NCBI GenBank assembly: GCA_035627915.1
Contig: DASPKT010000398.1
Coordinates: 1-16,803, forward strand
Direction: 5' to 3'
DNA: 16,803 bases
Source: DASPKT01 sp035627915
GTDB lineage: Bacteria > Pseudomonadota > Alphaproteobacteria > Azospirillales > Azospirillaceae
Below, in pieces: positions 1 through 6,957 of the stretch. A program made the translations under genes and the position numbers. The notes beneath the pieces were generated by a model. That model was not told the DNA's origin and did no database searches. It saw only the letters and a program-made list of their open reading frames with translations. Every line of letters begins with the position of its first letter. Position 1 is the first letter of the stretch.

Positions 1-141
1 ATGGGCGAGGGCCGCGTCAGCTGGGTCTCCCCCATCGCCCGCGCGCTGCTGAAGGCCCGCGTCGGCGACGTCGTCACCGTGCGCACGCCGGAGGGCCCGA
101 AGGAGGTCGAGGTGGTGGAGATCAGGTACGGGGAGGGGTGA
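1..141 (+). CDS. GreA/GreB-family transcription elongation factor, C-terminal fragment
   Basis: The frame encodes 46 residues ending in TGA and carries the signature of the Gre-factor C-terminal FKBP-like domain: ISWVSPIARALLK-type residues, then VGDVVTVRTPEG and a terminal VVEIRYGEG. Gre factors bind the secondary channel of RNA polymerase and stimulate cleavage of backtracked transcripts. The SWVSP...ALLKARVGD pattern is nearer GreB than GreA, but the coiled-coil domain lies outside the window, so I give no symbol. The ATG at position 1 is very probably internal, because full-length Gre proteins are about 155-170 residues. The gene is codon-biased like the high-GC backbone and converges on the AT-rich peptidase gene, with 10 bases between the two stop codons. 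That places the edge of the foreign-looking cassette just after its stop. Confidence 0.85.
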   Translation: MGEGRVSWVSPIARALLKARVGDVVTVRTPEGPKEVEVVEIRYGEG

Positions 142-151
142 TGGTGAAGCC

Positions 152-1234
152 CTACTTTTCCTCAATAACTGATAATGAAGGCTTCCCTACGGCTGGGCGA
201 TGAAGATCAGGCCCAGACGTTAGGCCGAAAAGTAGATTCTCAAGCTCTTCTTGTGGTAGGCGCAGTTCGTCCGCGATCTTATTTCTTGGGATGCCGTGCT
301 TCCAGAGATCATCCAGAACCATCTTCCAGATAACTGAAATTTCTCGAGGAAGACTATCTGGTTCTGTACTGCCATAGTTCGTCCTAAGTTGGATATTGAA
401 GGTACGATTCTGCCAATCAGAAATAACACCAATTTTGTGGAGTCTATATATTAAAGCGGCAGCAGAAACTCCCCACCGCTTCTTGCTTGCAATGATCTGA
501 TTTAGTGTATGTACCCTGGGCATCTGCGACAGGACGTCAGCTTTTGGCATCAAGAATGATGAGGCAAATGAATTTGCTTCATCTTCAGCTTGTTGTCCTT
601 GGTTTGATCCCCCGTGCTTATGAAGAACGAGGTGACCTAATTCGTGCGCTGCATCAAATCGACTTCTCTCAGTTGATTTAAAAGTATTCAGGAATATGTA
701 GGGCTCTTCATTTCTCCAGCATGAGAAAGCATCAACATTCTTCGTGTTCTCAGCAAGGGAAAATACTCGAATACCCCGTGATTCGAGCAACTTAATCATA
801 TTTCCTATCGGCTGCTCGCCTAGGCTCCAATGCTGCCGCAGAGATCTTGCTGCCGCAGCAGGGTCGCGTTCTTGGCTGCAATCAATAAGATCAGCATTAG
901 GCAAATTATATTGAGATTTAAGCCAATCGGCAACGGAATACGCTAAGCATCCCGCGGCAATGGCCGCATGCTTCTCTCGCAAGGTAACTGACGAGAGACT
1001 CCTGAAACTGACGGAGTTCTCATCCACTGAGTCAATGCAGTCACCATAGAAGAATTCAATTGGGTAGCTCAGAGCCTCTGCGATTCTCTCAACGGTTTCG
1101 CGTGGTGGGACTTGCCGTAAATTTCGAATGCGTGAAAGGCTCACAGATGTGAATCCAATCCTATCCGCCAGCGTCGCGGCAGTAAGCCGGCGCCTCCGAA
1201 GCGCCAGTTCTAGTCTCTCCGGATTGAACTGCAT
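152..1234 (-). CDS. Xre-type HTH / ImmA-IrrE family metallo-endopeptidase fusion (COG2856)
   Basis: This 360-aa protein has two recognisable parts. Residues about 5-62 form an Xre/Cro-like helix-turn-helix (LTAATLADRIGFTSVSLSRI, then a PPRETVERIAEAL helix and the YPIEFF ending typical of this group). Residues about 140-240 form a gluzincin domain with HELGH at 197-201 and an acidic EDEANSFASSFLMP segment at about 217-230 that should supply the third zinc ligand (E217 or E219). Family members such as ImmA and IrrE cleave a repressor or act as stress-triggered proteases. In fusions like this the HTH may give DNA binding and the protease a switch. The start lies two bases after the stop of the upstream 211-aa gene, so the two are co-transcribed. 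A sampled line (481-540) has 29/60 G+C, against 41/60 in the neighbouring Anbu gene (2041-2100), suggesting acquisition. Family confidence is high; the biological role is inference. Confidence 0.93.
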   Translation of the reverse strand: MQFNPERLELALRRRRLTAATLADRIGFTSVSLSRIRNLRQVPPRETVERIAEALSYPIEFFYGDCIDSVDENSVSFRSLSSVTLREKHAAIAAGCLAYSVADWLKSQYNLPNADLIDCSQERDPAAAARSLRQHWSLGEQPIGNMIKLLESRGIRVFSLAENTKNVDAFSCWRNEEPYIFLNTFKSTERSRFDAAHELGHLVLHKHGGSNQGQQAEDEANSFASSFLMPKADVLSQMPRVHTLNQIIASKKRWGVSAAALIYRLHKIGVISDWQNRTFNIQLRTNYGSTEPDSLPREISVIWKMVLDDLWKHGIPRNKIADELRLPQEELENLLFGLTSGPDLHRPAVGKPSLSVIEEK

Positions 1235-1236
1235 CT

Positions 1237-1872
1237 TTATTCTTTTCTGGATATCACAAGTTCGTAGTCGTCATTAGCAGATGGCAACGGCGCCACCTTC
1301 GTGGGATCCCATTCCCCAGATTTGACCAGGAAAATACGTTCAACGAAGCGGCCAAAATTCTGGTTCTCGATAGAGACAGGAAGTGAAAGCTCCGCAGTGA
1401 CACTTTCTCCGTTAACGGCAACACAAAGGAACCAAACGGCATTGTTTAGCACTTTAGAATTTATTGCTTCTGGTATGTCGTCCAGTTGAAAGAGGAAGCC
1501 CTGGGCCTTTTCGATCATACGATCTGCCGCAGGGCCCTTTCCACTAATTGCCTGAGGCCCTTTTGCCTTGGAGCAAGCCAAGTCAACGTTTTGATAGACG
1601 ATCTTCACGCCTGTCTCGGGGTGAAGAGAGGACTCAATGCGTCCAGTGCTGTCAGGAATGTACCCCTTGGACATCAACATAAGGCGTGAATGACGCACCC
1701 CCGCCAGATATGCTTTTTGGCCGGCCGCTCCTGCGGCATCGATTGGGATTGTGTCTGCTCGAGCAGCAACAACCTGTTCAATGACAGGAAAAAAGTCAGC
1801 CTTCACAAGGCCGAACTGCGCAAGCCGATCCTCGATCTCGGCAGGTTCGGCATAAATTCGAACGGCCTTCAT
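1237..1872 (-). CDS. Hypothetical protein (211 aa), operon partner of the Xre-ImmA protein
   Basis: I do not recognise this family. The 211-aa product has no signal peptide or membrane segment, so it is predicted to be cytoplasmic. The first 70 residues look helical (AEIEDRLAQFGLVKADFFPVIEQVVAARAD). The middle has an unusual Gly/Lys-rich stretch (SKAKGPQAISGKGPAADRMIEK, about 102-123). The last 90 residues alternate polar and hydrophobic positions as in beta strands (WFLCVAVNGESVTAELSLPV, then FGRFVERIFLV). It is the first gene of a two-gene unit, with its stop two bases before the start of the HTH-peptidase gene. It shares that gene's low GC and its less biased codon use. The ATG at 1872 sits 9 bases downstream of a 42-bp palindrome carrying a candidate promoter; only a weak GGGG precedes it as ribosome site. 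It could be an effector, a toxin, or the substrate of the peptidase; nothing in the sequence decides which. Confidence 0.8.
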   Translation of the reverse strand: MKAVRIYAEPAEIEDRLAQFGLVKADFFPVIEQVVAARADTIPIDAAGAAGQKAYLAGVRHSRLMLMSKGYIPDSTGRIESSLHPETGVKIVYQNVDLACSKAKGPQAISGKGPAADRMIEKAQGFLFQLDDIPEAINSKVLNNAVWFLCVAVNGESVTAELSLPVSIENQNFGRFVERIFLVKSGEWDPTKVAPLPSANDDYELVISRKE

Positions 1873-1881
1873 GTCAGCCCC

Positions 1882-1923
1882 GCGTTAATTTTCTACCTCA
1901 TTAATGCGGTAAAAAATTAACGC
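1882..1923. promoter_or_regulatory. 42-bp near-perfect palindrome, probable autoregulatory operator
   Basis: The arms GCGTTAATTTT (1882-1892) and AAAATTAACGC (1913-1923) are perfect inverted repeats around position 1902.5. The interior continues the same dyad: TACC pairs with GGTA, and the centre is the 8-bp palindrome CATTAATG (1899-1906). In total 19 of 21 base pairs match; the mismatches are at 1893/1912 and 1898/1907. The TTAAT/ATTAA motif occurs in both arms and in the centre. It ends 9 bases before the start codon of the 211-aa gene. No T-tract follows in the minus direction, so an operator is likelier than a terminator. The Xre domain encoded in the same operon is the obvious candidate ligand (inference). 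Confidence 0.75.
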
Positions 1924-1929
1924 CGTCAA
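1900..1929 (-). promoter_or_regulatory. Candidate sigma70-type promoter for the 211-aa / Xre-ImmA operon
   Basis: On the minus strand, TTGACG (1929-1924, five of six matches to the -35 consensus) is followed by an 18-base spacer and ATTAAT (1905-1900, four of six to the -10 consensus). The -10 falls exactly on the centre of the 42-bp palindrome and the spacer lies in its right arm, so a bound repressor would block RNA polymerase. Transcription would begin about 20 bases before the ATG at 1872. The assignment is by eye only. Confidence 0.45.
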
Positions 1930-1974
1930 GCGTGCTGTTGGAACCTTCTCCCTGAGGTGCCAATCCCCCGCCCC

Positions 1975-2706
1975 TCACTCCCAGTCCGGCGTCGGGATGG
2001 AGCGGTAGACGTCGCGGAGCGCGGCGGACCAGCGGTCGCGGACGGTGCGGAAATAGGGGTCGTCCTCGCCGATGCGGCGGCGCATGTCCAGCTTCAGCCC
2101 GTCGCGGCGGTAGATGGCGAGGTCGATGGGCAGGCCGACCGTCAGGTTGCTGCGCAGCGTGCTGTCCATGGAGATCAGCACCAGCTTGACCCCGTCCTCG
2201 ATCGCCGTGTCGTGGCTGACGACACGGTCCAGGATGGGCTTGCCGTACTTGTGCTCGCCGATCTGGAAGAAGGGCGTGTCGGGCGTCGCCTCGATGAAGT
2301 TGCCGGCGGCGTAGATCTGGAACAGGCGCATGGCCCGCCCCTTGACCTGCCCGCCCAGCAGGAACGAGCAGTCGAAGCCGACCCCCTGCGCCTGCATCGC
2401 CTCGCCGTCGGTGCGGTAGACCTGGCGGACGGCGGCGCCCACCAGCTGGGCGGCGCGGAACATGGTGGGCACGGTGGCGAGCGTCGCCTGCTCCTCCCCC
2501 AGCTCCACCCCCTCGCGCAGCAGGTTCACCACCGCCTGGGTGATGGCGAGGTTGCCGGCCGCCAGCAGGGTCATGCAGCGTTCGCCCGGCTTCTCGAACA
2601 GGTGCATCTTGCCGAAGCTGGAGATGTGGTCGACGCCCGCGTTGGTGCGGGTGTCGGACAGCATGACCAGCCCGTCCTTCAGGTACAGGGCCACGCAGTA
2701 GGTCAT
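1975..2706 (-). CDS. Proteasome-type peptidase, Anbu family (COG3484)
   Basis: This 243-aa protein is an HslV/proteasome-beta-like Ntn hydrolase of the Anbu (bacterial proteasome homologue) type. The chosen start gives M-T-Y-C, so Thr2 becomes the nucleophile after Met removal. It is followed by the SDTRTNAG motif (Asp18) and a lysine at 33 (FGKMHLF), matching the proteasome active-site pattern. A longer in-frame start at 2787 would bury the catalytic Thr and overlap the upstream gene, and AAGGGG lies just before the chosen ATG at 2706. Anbu proteins assemble into open spiral or lock-washer oligomers; their substrates are not established. It is the last of four co-directional genes, 31 bases after the transglutaminase gene. 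The set ATP-grasp, alpha-E, transglutaminase, Anbu is a recurrent neighbourhood, which makes the call secure. Confidence 0.95.
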   Translation of the reverse strand: MTYCVALYLKDGLVMLSDTRTNAGVDHISSFGKMHLFEKPGERCMTLLAAGNLAITQAVVNLLREGVELGEEQATLATVPTMFRAAQLVGAAVRQVYRTDGEAMQAQGVGFDCSFLLGGQVKGRAMRLFQIYAAGNFIEATPDTPFFQIGEHKYGKPILDRVVSHDTAIEDGVKLVLISMDSTLRSNLTVGLPIDLAIYRRDGLKLDMRRRIGEDDPYFRTVRDRWSAALRDVYRSIPTPDWE

Positions 2707-2737
2707 CGTCCCCTTGTCCCGGCCGGCATGCCGCCCG

Positions 2738-3586
2738 TCATTGCTGCTGCCCGGCCGCGTCCGGCCGGGACCGACCTTGTACGGCATCGTCGACCCGGAC
2801 CGCCACCGTCAGCGTCTCCCGGCCGGCGCCGTGGCGCACGCCGCGCACCGGAGCGGCGTCGCCGTAGTCCAGCCCGACGGCGGCGCGGACGTAGCGGTCG
2901 GTGGGGCAGAGGCCGTTGGCGGCGTCGAAGCCGACCCAGCCCAGCCCCTCCACCCAGGCCTCCGCCCAGGCGTGGCTGGCCGTCTCCTCCCGCCCGTCCA
3001 CGCCGGGCCAGAGGTAGCCGCCGACATAGCGGGCGGGGACGCCCATCAGGCGCGCCGCCGCCAGCATGACGTGGGCATGGTCCTGGCAGACGCCGGACCC
3101 GCCCGCCAGCGCCTCCGCCGCCGTGGTGGCCGCACCCGTCATGCCCAGCCGGTAGGCGACGCGGCCGTGCACGAGGCCCATCAGGGCGTGCAGCCGGGCC
3201 AGCGTGCCGCCGGCCTCCCGCGCGGCATCCGCCGCCAGCGCCCGCAGCGCGTCGTCGGGCGCCGTCTGCGCGGTGGTGCGCAGGAAGAAGGCGGGCGGCA
3301 GCGTCTCCGCGGCGCCGCGGACGACGCCCGCGGTGTCGTCGGTCTCCACCTCCCCCTCGACAGTGATGCGCAGCCCCTGGTGCGGCCGGTGCAGGGTCAG
3401 CAGGTGGGAGAGGTTGCCGTAGCCGTCGGTGAAGGGCTGCAGCGCCTGGCCGTGGTCGGCGGCGACGCGCCAGTGCCGCACCCGCTGCCCCTCGTGTGGG
3501 CCGGGGGCCAGGCGCAGCACCTGCACCAGCGAGCGGCCCGGGCCGTCGTAGCGGTACTCGGTCACGTGGCGCACGGACAGGCGCAT
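2738..3586 (-). CDS. Transglutaminase-like cysteine protease family protein of the Anbu operon (COG1305)
   Basis: This 282-aa protein opens with the beta-rich bacterial transglutaminase N-terminal domain (MRLSVRHVTEYRYDGP, roughly 1-90). A papain-like transglutaminase core follows, with a visible catalytic triad: Cys167 in GSGVCQDHAH, His205 in ASHAWAEAWV and Asp221 in VGFDAANG. In bacteria this fold more often hydrolyses peptides than cross-links them, and in this operon it has been proposed to process peptides made by the ATP-grasp partner. That role rests on genomic association and is not demonstrated here. There is no signal peptide, so it should be cytoplasmic. It starts 12 bases after the alpha-E gene. 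The ribosome site is weak (GAGCGAG), suggesting translational coupling. Confidence 0.93.
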   Translation of the reverse strand: MRLSVRHVTEYRYDGPGRSLVQVLRLAPGPHEGQRVRHWRVAADHGQALQPFTDGYGNLSHLLTLHRPHQGLRITVEGEVETDDTAGVVRGAAETLPPAFFLRTTAQTAPDDALRALAADAAREAGGTLARLHALMGLVHGRVAYRLGMTGAATTAAEALAGGSGVCQDHAHVMLAAARLMGVPARYVGGYLWPGVDGREETASHAWAEAWVEGLGWVGFDAANGLCPTDRYVRAAVGLDYGDAAPVRGVRHGAGRETLTVAVRVDDAVQGRSRPDAAGQQQ

Positions 3587-3598
3587 GGCGGCGCTCGC

Positions 3599-4546
3599 TC
3601 AGGCGGAGAGGTACAGGCTGCTGATCTCTTGCCCCAGACGGCCGGTGTTGTCGATGAACTCGGTGAGGTATTCGTGCAGCCCGAACTGGAAGATGCCCTC
3701 GACCCGGCCGTATTTCAGCCGCGCGTGCATCTCGCCGGCCAGCCGGTGGCACTCGCCGTGGCGCCCGCCATAGGCGGCGGCCAGCCGGTCCAGCTCCTCC
3801 ACAACCTGCCCGGTGCAGGCCACCAGCGAGCGCGGCATCTCCGGCCGCAGGATCAGCAGCTCGGCGATCAGCCAGGGCTGGAGGCGCTGGTTGTAGACCC
3901 AGTGGTAGCTGCGCAGCGCCGACACGGCGCGCAGGATCGACTGCCACTGGTAATGGTCCAGCACCCCGCCCACGCCTTCGTGGCTGGGCAGCAGCACGTG
4001 GTACTTCACGTCCAGAATCCGGGCGGTGCTGTCGGCCCGCTCCAGCACCGTGCCCAGGTGGGTGAAGCAGTAGGCGTCGGTGCGCAGCATGGTGCTGGCA
4101 TAGGCGCCGGCGAACAGCAGCGAGCGCTGCTTGACCCATTCCAGCAGGGTCGTCAGCCGGTCCGAGGCCAGGTCGGCCGGCTTGATGGCGCGTGTCTGCT
4201 GCCAGGTCTCGTTCAGCGCCTCCCACATGTCGACGGTGAGCGCGGTGCGCACCGCCCGCGCGTTGCGCCGCGCCGTCTCCAGGCAGGAGGCGATGCTGGA
4301 GGGGTTCTCCGGGTCGCGCACCAGGTAGTCCACCACCTTGGCCGGCACCACCTCCCCATGGCGGGCGAGGTAGCCGGGCTCGCAGCCCGACGCGACCAGG
4401 GTGGAGCGCCACTCGTTCCCCGGGTTGCCCAGGGACAGCGCCAGGTTCGCCATGCGGTGGCCGACCATGACGATGCGGGCGACGGTCTCCGCCCGCTCCA
4501 TGTAGCGGGCCAGCCAGAACAGGCTGTCGGCGGTACGGCTCAGCAT
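3599..4546 (-). CDS. Alpha-E domain protein (DUF403, COG2307)
   Basis: The 315-aa protein begins MLSRTADSLFWLARYMERAE, the hallmark start of the alpha-E (DUF403) family, and is predicted almost entirely helical. Its length matches the usual 310-320 residues. The biochemical function is unknown. It nearly always accompanies the circularly permuted ATP-grasp protein upstream and is assumed to work with it. The ATP-grasp stop codon (4551-4553) lies four bases before this start, and a GGAGGG ribosome site overlaps the end of the upstream reading frame, so translation is likely coupled. No active-site motif can be named with confidence. In some genomes this domain is fused to the ATP-grasp; here they are separate genes. 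Confidence 0.93.
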   Translation of the reverse strand: MLSRTADSLFWLARYMERAETVARIVMVGHRMANLALSLGNPGNEWRSTLVASGCEPGYLARHGEVVPAKVVDYLVRDPENPSSIASCLETARRNARAVRTALTVDMWEALNETWQQTRAIKPADLASDRLTTLLEWVKQRSLLFAGAYASTMLRTDAYCFTHLGTVLERADSTARILDVKYHVLLPSHEGVGGVLDHYQWQSILRAVSALRSYHWVYNQRLQPWLIAELLILRPEMPRSLVACTGQVVEELDRLAAAYGGRHGECHRLAGEMHARLKYGRVEGIFQFGLHEYLTEFIDNTGRLGQEISSLYLSA

Positions 4547-4550
4547 CGCC

Positions 4551-5975
4551 TCAGCCCTCCAGTACCCAGGTGTCCTTGGTGCCGCCGCCCTGGCTGGAGT
4601 TCACCACCAGGGAGCCGTCGCGCAGCGCCACGCGGGTCAGCCCGCCCGGCACGATGCGGATGTCCTTGCCGGTCAGGACGAAGGGGCGCAGGTCGACGTG
4701 GCGCGGCGCCACCCCCTGCTCCACCAGGGTCGGGCAGGTCGACAGGGCCAGCGTCGGCTGGGCGATGTAGTCGCCGGGCCGCGCCTTCAGCCGGCGGGCG
4801 AACTCCTCGCGCTCGGCGGCGCTGGCGTGCGGGCCGATCAGCATGCCGTAGCCGCCCGACCCCCGCGCCTCCTTCACCACCAGCTCGTGCAGGTTCTCCA
4901 GCACGTACTTCAGGTCGTCCGCGCGCGAGCACAGGTAGGTCGGCACGTTCGCCAGCACCGGCTCCTCGCCCAGGTAGAAGCGGATCATCTCCGGCACGTA
5001 GGGATAGACCGCCTTGTCGTCGGCGATGCCGGTGCCGACCGCGTTCGCCAGGGTGACGTTGCCGGCGCGGTAGGCGGCGAACAGGCCCGGCACGCCCAGC
5101 GCGCTGTCCGGCCGGAAGGCCAGCGGGTCCAGATAGTCGTCGTCGATGCGGCGGTAGATCACGTCCACCCGCTTCCGCCCCTGGGTCGTGCGCATGTGGA
5201 CGAAGCCGCCGTCCACGAACAGGTCGGCCCCCTCCACCAGCTCCACCCCCATCTCGTCCGCCAGGAACGAGTGCTCGTAGTAGGCGCTGTTGTAGGAGCC
5301 GGGGGTCAGCACCACCACCGTCGGCGGGCCCTTGCAGGCCGGCGGCGCCACCGAGCGCAGCGTGTCCAGCAGCTCCTCCGGGTAGTGGGAGACGGGGGCG
5401 ACGCGGTGGCGGGCGACCAGCTCCGGGAACAGGCGCATCATCGCCTCCCGGTTCTCCAGCATGTAGGAGACGCCCGACGGCGTGCGGCAGTTGTCCTCCA
5501 GCACGTAGAACCGGTCCGGCCCCACCCGCACCAGGTCGATGCCGGCGACGTGGGTGTAGGCGCCGCCCGGCGGCGTGAAGCCCTGCATCTCGGGCCGGAA
5601 GCCCTCGTTGTGCAGGACCAGCTCCTCCGGGATGCGGCCGGCGCGCAGGATGTCGCGCGGGCCGTAGACGTCGGTCAGGAAGGCGTTCAGCGCCCGCACC
5701 CGCTGCTCCAGCCCGCGCTGCATCGTGTCCCACTCGGCGCGGTCCAGGACGCGGGGGATGATGTCGAAGGGGATGAGGCGCTCGGGGTCGCCGCCCTCGG
5801 TGTAGACGGCGAAGGTGATGCCGATGCGGCGGAACAGGATCTCCGCCTCGCGCCGCTTCAGCTCCAGCAGGTCGGGCGGCATCTCCTCCAGCCAGCGGCG
5901 CACCGCCTCGTAGGGCGGGCGCACGCCGCCGGCCTCGGTCATCTCGTCGAAGGGGCGCACCCCGGTCTTCGTCAT
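4551..5975 (-). CDS. Circularly permuted type-2 ATP-grasp protein (DUF404/DUF407, COG2308)
   Basis: This 474-aa protein is the first gene of the Anbu operon. Seen in order: the LIPFDIIPRVL segment (67-77), YVLEDNCRTPSGVSYMLENR (157-176), the LTPGSYNSAYYEHSFLADEMG stretch (223-243), a glycine-rich VVKEARGSGGYGM loop (366-378) expected to contact ATP, HVDLRPFVLTG (426-436) and the C-terminal SSQGGGTKDTWVLEG. These motifs and the length match the family. Such proteins are predicted ligases that form a peptide or amide bond through an acyl-phosphate; the substrate is unknown. The ATG at 5975 is chosen because GGAGGGG precedes it by a few bases. The frame stays open far upstream only because of GC-rich antisense bias and lacks family similarity there. 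The upstream region is shared with the divergent phosphopantetheinyl transferase. Confidence 0.95.
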   Translation of the reverse strand: MTKTGVRPFDEMTEAGGVRPPYEAVRRWLEEMPPDLLELKRREAEILFRRIGITFAVYTEGGDPERLIPFDIIPRVLDRAEWDTMQRGLEQRVRALNAFLTDVYGPRDILRAGRIPEELVLHNEGFRPEMQGFTPPGGAYTHVAGIDLVRVGPDRFYVLEDNCRTPSGVSYMLENREAMMRLFPELVARHRVAPVSHYPEELLDTLRSVAPPACKGPPTVVVLTPGSYNSAYYEHSFLADEMGVELVEGADLFVDGGFVHMRTTQGRKRVDVIYRRIDDDYLDPLAFRPDSALGVPGLFAAYRAGNVTLANAVGTGIADDKAVYPYVPEMIRFYLGEEPVLANVPTYLCSRADDLKYVLENLHELVVKEARGSGGYGMLIGPHASAAEREEFARRLKARPGDYIAQPTLALSTCPTLVEQGVAPRHVDLRPFVLTGKDIRIVPGGLTRVALRDGSLVVNSSQGGGTKDTWVLEG

Positions 5976-6192
5976 GGCCCCTCCGGCCTCTGCTCGTCCC
6001 CGCACGGCAGCGAAGCAAGGGCCGTGCCGCCGGCCGGGCCCCGGGCCGCCGCTCCCCCGGCGGGCCCGCTTCTGCCCAAATACTAACCCGAACGGGTAGA
6101 ACCGCCACCAGATTGTGCACGAAGATTGCGCAGACTTGCGCCGTCGCGACATTTCTGCTCCGCTCCGGCGCGCCATGGGGGAACCGGGGTCG
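5976..6192. promoter_or_regulatory. Divergent intergenic region with a 12-bp inverted repeat
   Basis: About 217 bases separate the ATP-grasp start from the transferase start. The half near the ATP-grasp gene is extremely GC-rich. Nearer the transferase is the dyad ACCCG-AA-CGGGT (6086-6097), next to a TAGTAT (minus strand) that could serve as a -10 for the Anbu operon. On the plus strand, TTGCGC occurs twice, 10 bases apart (in the 6126-6141 stretch), as possible -35 elements for the transferase. Both promoter suggestions are weak, by-eye matches; the dyad is directly seen. Confidence 0.3.
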
Positions 6193-6957
6193 ATGCGGGC
6201 AAGCGGAGAGAGGGACGCCGTCACGGTCTGGGTGGTGGACGCCGCGCGCGCGGCGGCAGAGGCGCTGCCCATGCTGGAGGCGCTGCTGGACGCGGAGGAG
6301 CGCGCTCGGATGGCGCGCTTCCGCTTCGAGCGGGACCGGGCGCTGCACACGGTCGCCCGCGGGGCGCTGCGCCTAGTGCTGGGCCGCACGCTGGGCCTGG
6401 ACCCGCGCACCCTGGCCTTCGCGGCCGCGCCCGGCGGCAAGCCGCACCTGGCGGCCCCCACCGCCGACCTGCGCTTCAACCTCAGCCACACCGGCGGGCG
6501 CGTCCTGGTGGCGCTCGCCCGCGGGGTGGAACTGGGCGTCGACGTGGAGGCGCTGGACCGCAAGGTGGACTGGCGCGGCGTCGGGCGCATGGTGGCGGCG
6601 CCGGAGGAGATGGCGGCGCTGGAGGCGGCCCCGCCCGACCGCGCGGCGGCCGTCTTCTTCCGCCTGTGGACGGCCAAGGAGGCCTACATCAAGGCGCTCG
6701 GCACCGGCATCGGGCACCCGCTGCGCGAGACCTGCTTCGCCATCGCCGACGGGGAGGAGCTGCGCCTCGTCCACGACCGCTCCCGCCCGCCGCCGCCGGG
6801 GGGATGGACCGTGCGGGCCCTGGATGCGGGCGACGGCTATGCCGCCTGCCTCGCCCATCCCGGGCCGCCGCGCCCGTTGGTGGTCCGCCGTTTGGAGGAA
6901 TGGACGCAACACCCGCCCGGTCCCACTGTTGGCGAAGCGGGAGGTACCGGATCATGA
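6193..6957 (+). CDS. 4'-phosphopantetheinyl transferase, Sfp type
   Basis: This protein (254 aa from the chosen start) transfers phosphopantetheine from CoA to a serine of carrier proteins. The Sfp-type motifs are in order: GGKPHL (81-86), FNLSHTGG (95-102), LGVDVEAL (114-121) with the metal ligands Asp116 and Glu118, and FFRLWTAKEAYIKALGTG (155-172) with Glu163 and the lysines that bind CoA and base. The length suits the two-lobed Sfp class rather than the short AcpS class. The ATG at 6193 is preferred because GGGGGAA lies nine bases before it. ATG 6175 and GTG 6115 are possible longer starts, but the added residues look non-conserved. No polyketide, peptide-synthetase or carrier-protein gene is in view, so the target is unknown. 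Its stop overlaps the next start (ATGA). Confidence 0.93.
   Translation: MRASGERDAVTVWVVDAARAAAEALPMLEALLDAEERARMARFRFERDRALHTVARGALRLVLGRTLGLDPRTLAFAAAPGGKPHLAAPTADLRFNLSHTGGRVLVALARGVELGVDVEALDRKVDWRGVGRMVAAPEEMAALEAAPPDRAAAVFFRLWTAKEAYIKALGTGIGHPLRETCFAIADGEELRLVHDRSRPPPPGGWTVRALDAGDGYAACLAHPGPPRPLVVRRLEEWTQHPPGPTVGEAGGTGS

Noticed and set aside
1882..1923. The large palindrome as terminator of the Anbu operon
   Set aside because: It is only about 50 bases past the Anbu stop, so the idea is possible, but no T-tract follows in the minus direction and it overlaps a promoter-like element just before a start codon. An operator explains it better.
2707..2787. Longer N-terminus for the Anbu peptidase
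   Set aside because: It would bury the catalytic threonine that must follow the initiator Met and would overlap the transglutaminase gene. A good ribosome site precedes 2706.
2714..5056. Long plus-strand open frame across the Anbu operon (and a similar one at 1957-3069)
   Set aside because: They are antisense to the peptidase, transglutaminase, alpha-E and ATP-grasp genes, all of which have clear motifs. The plus-strand translations are compositionally biased.
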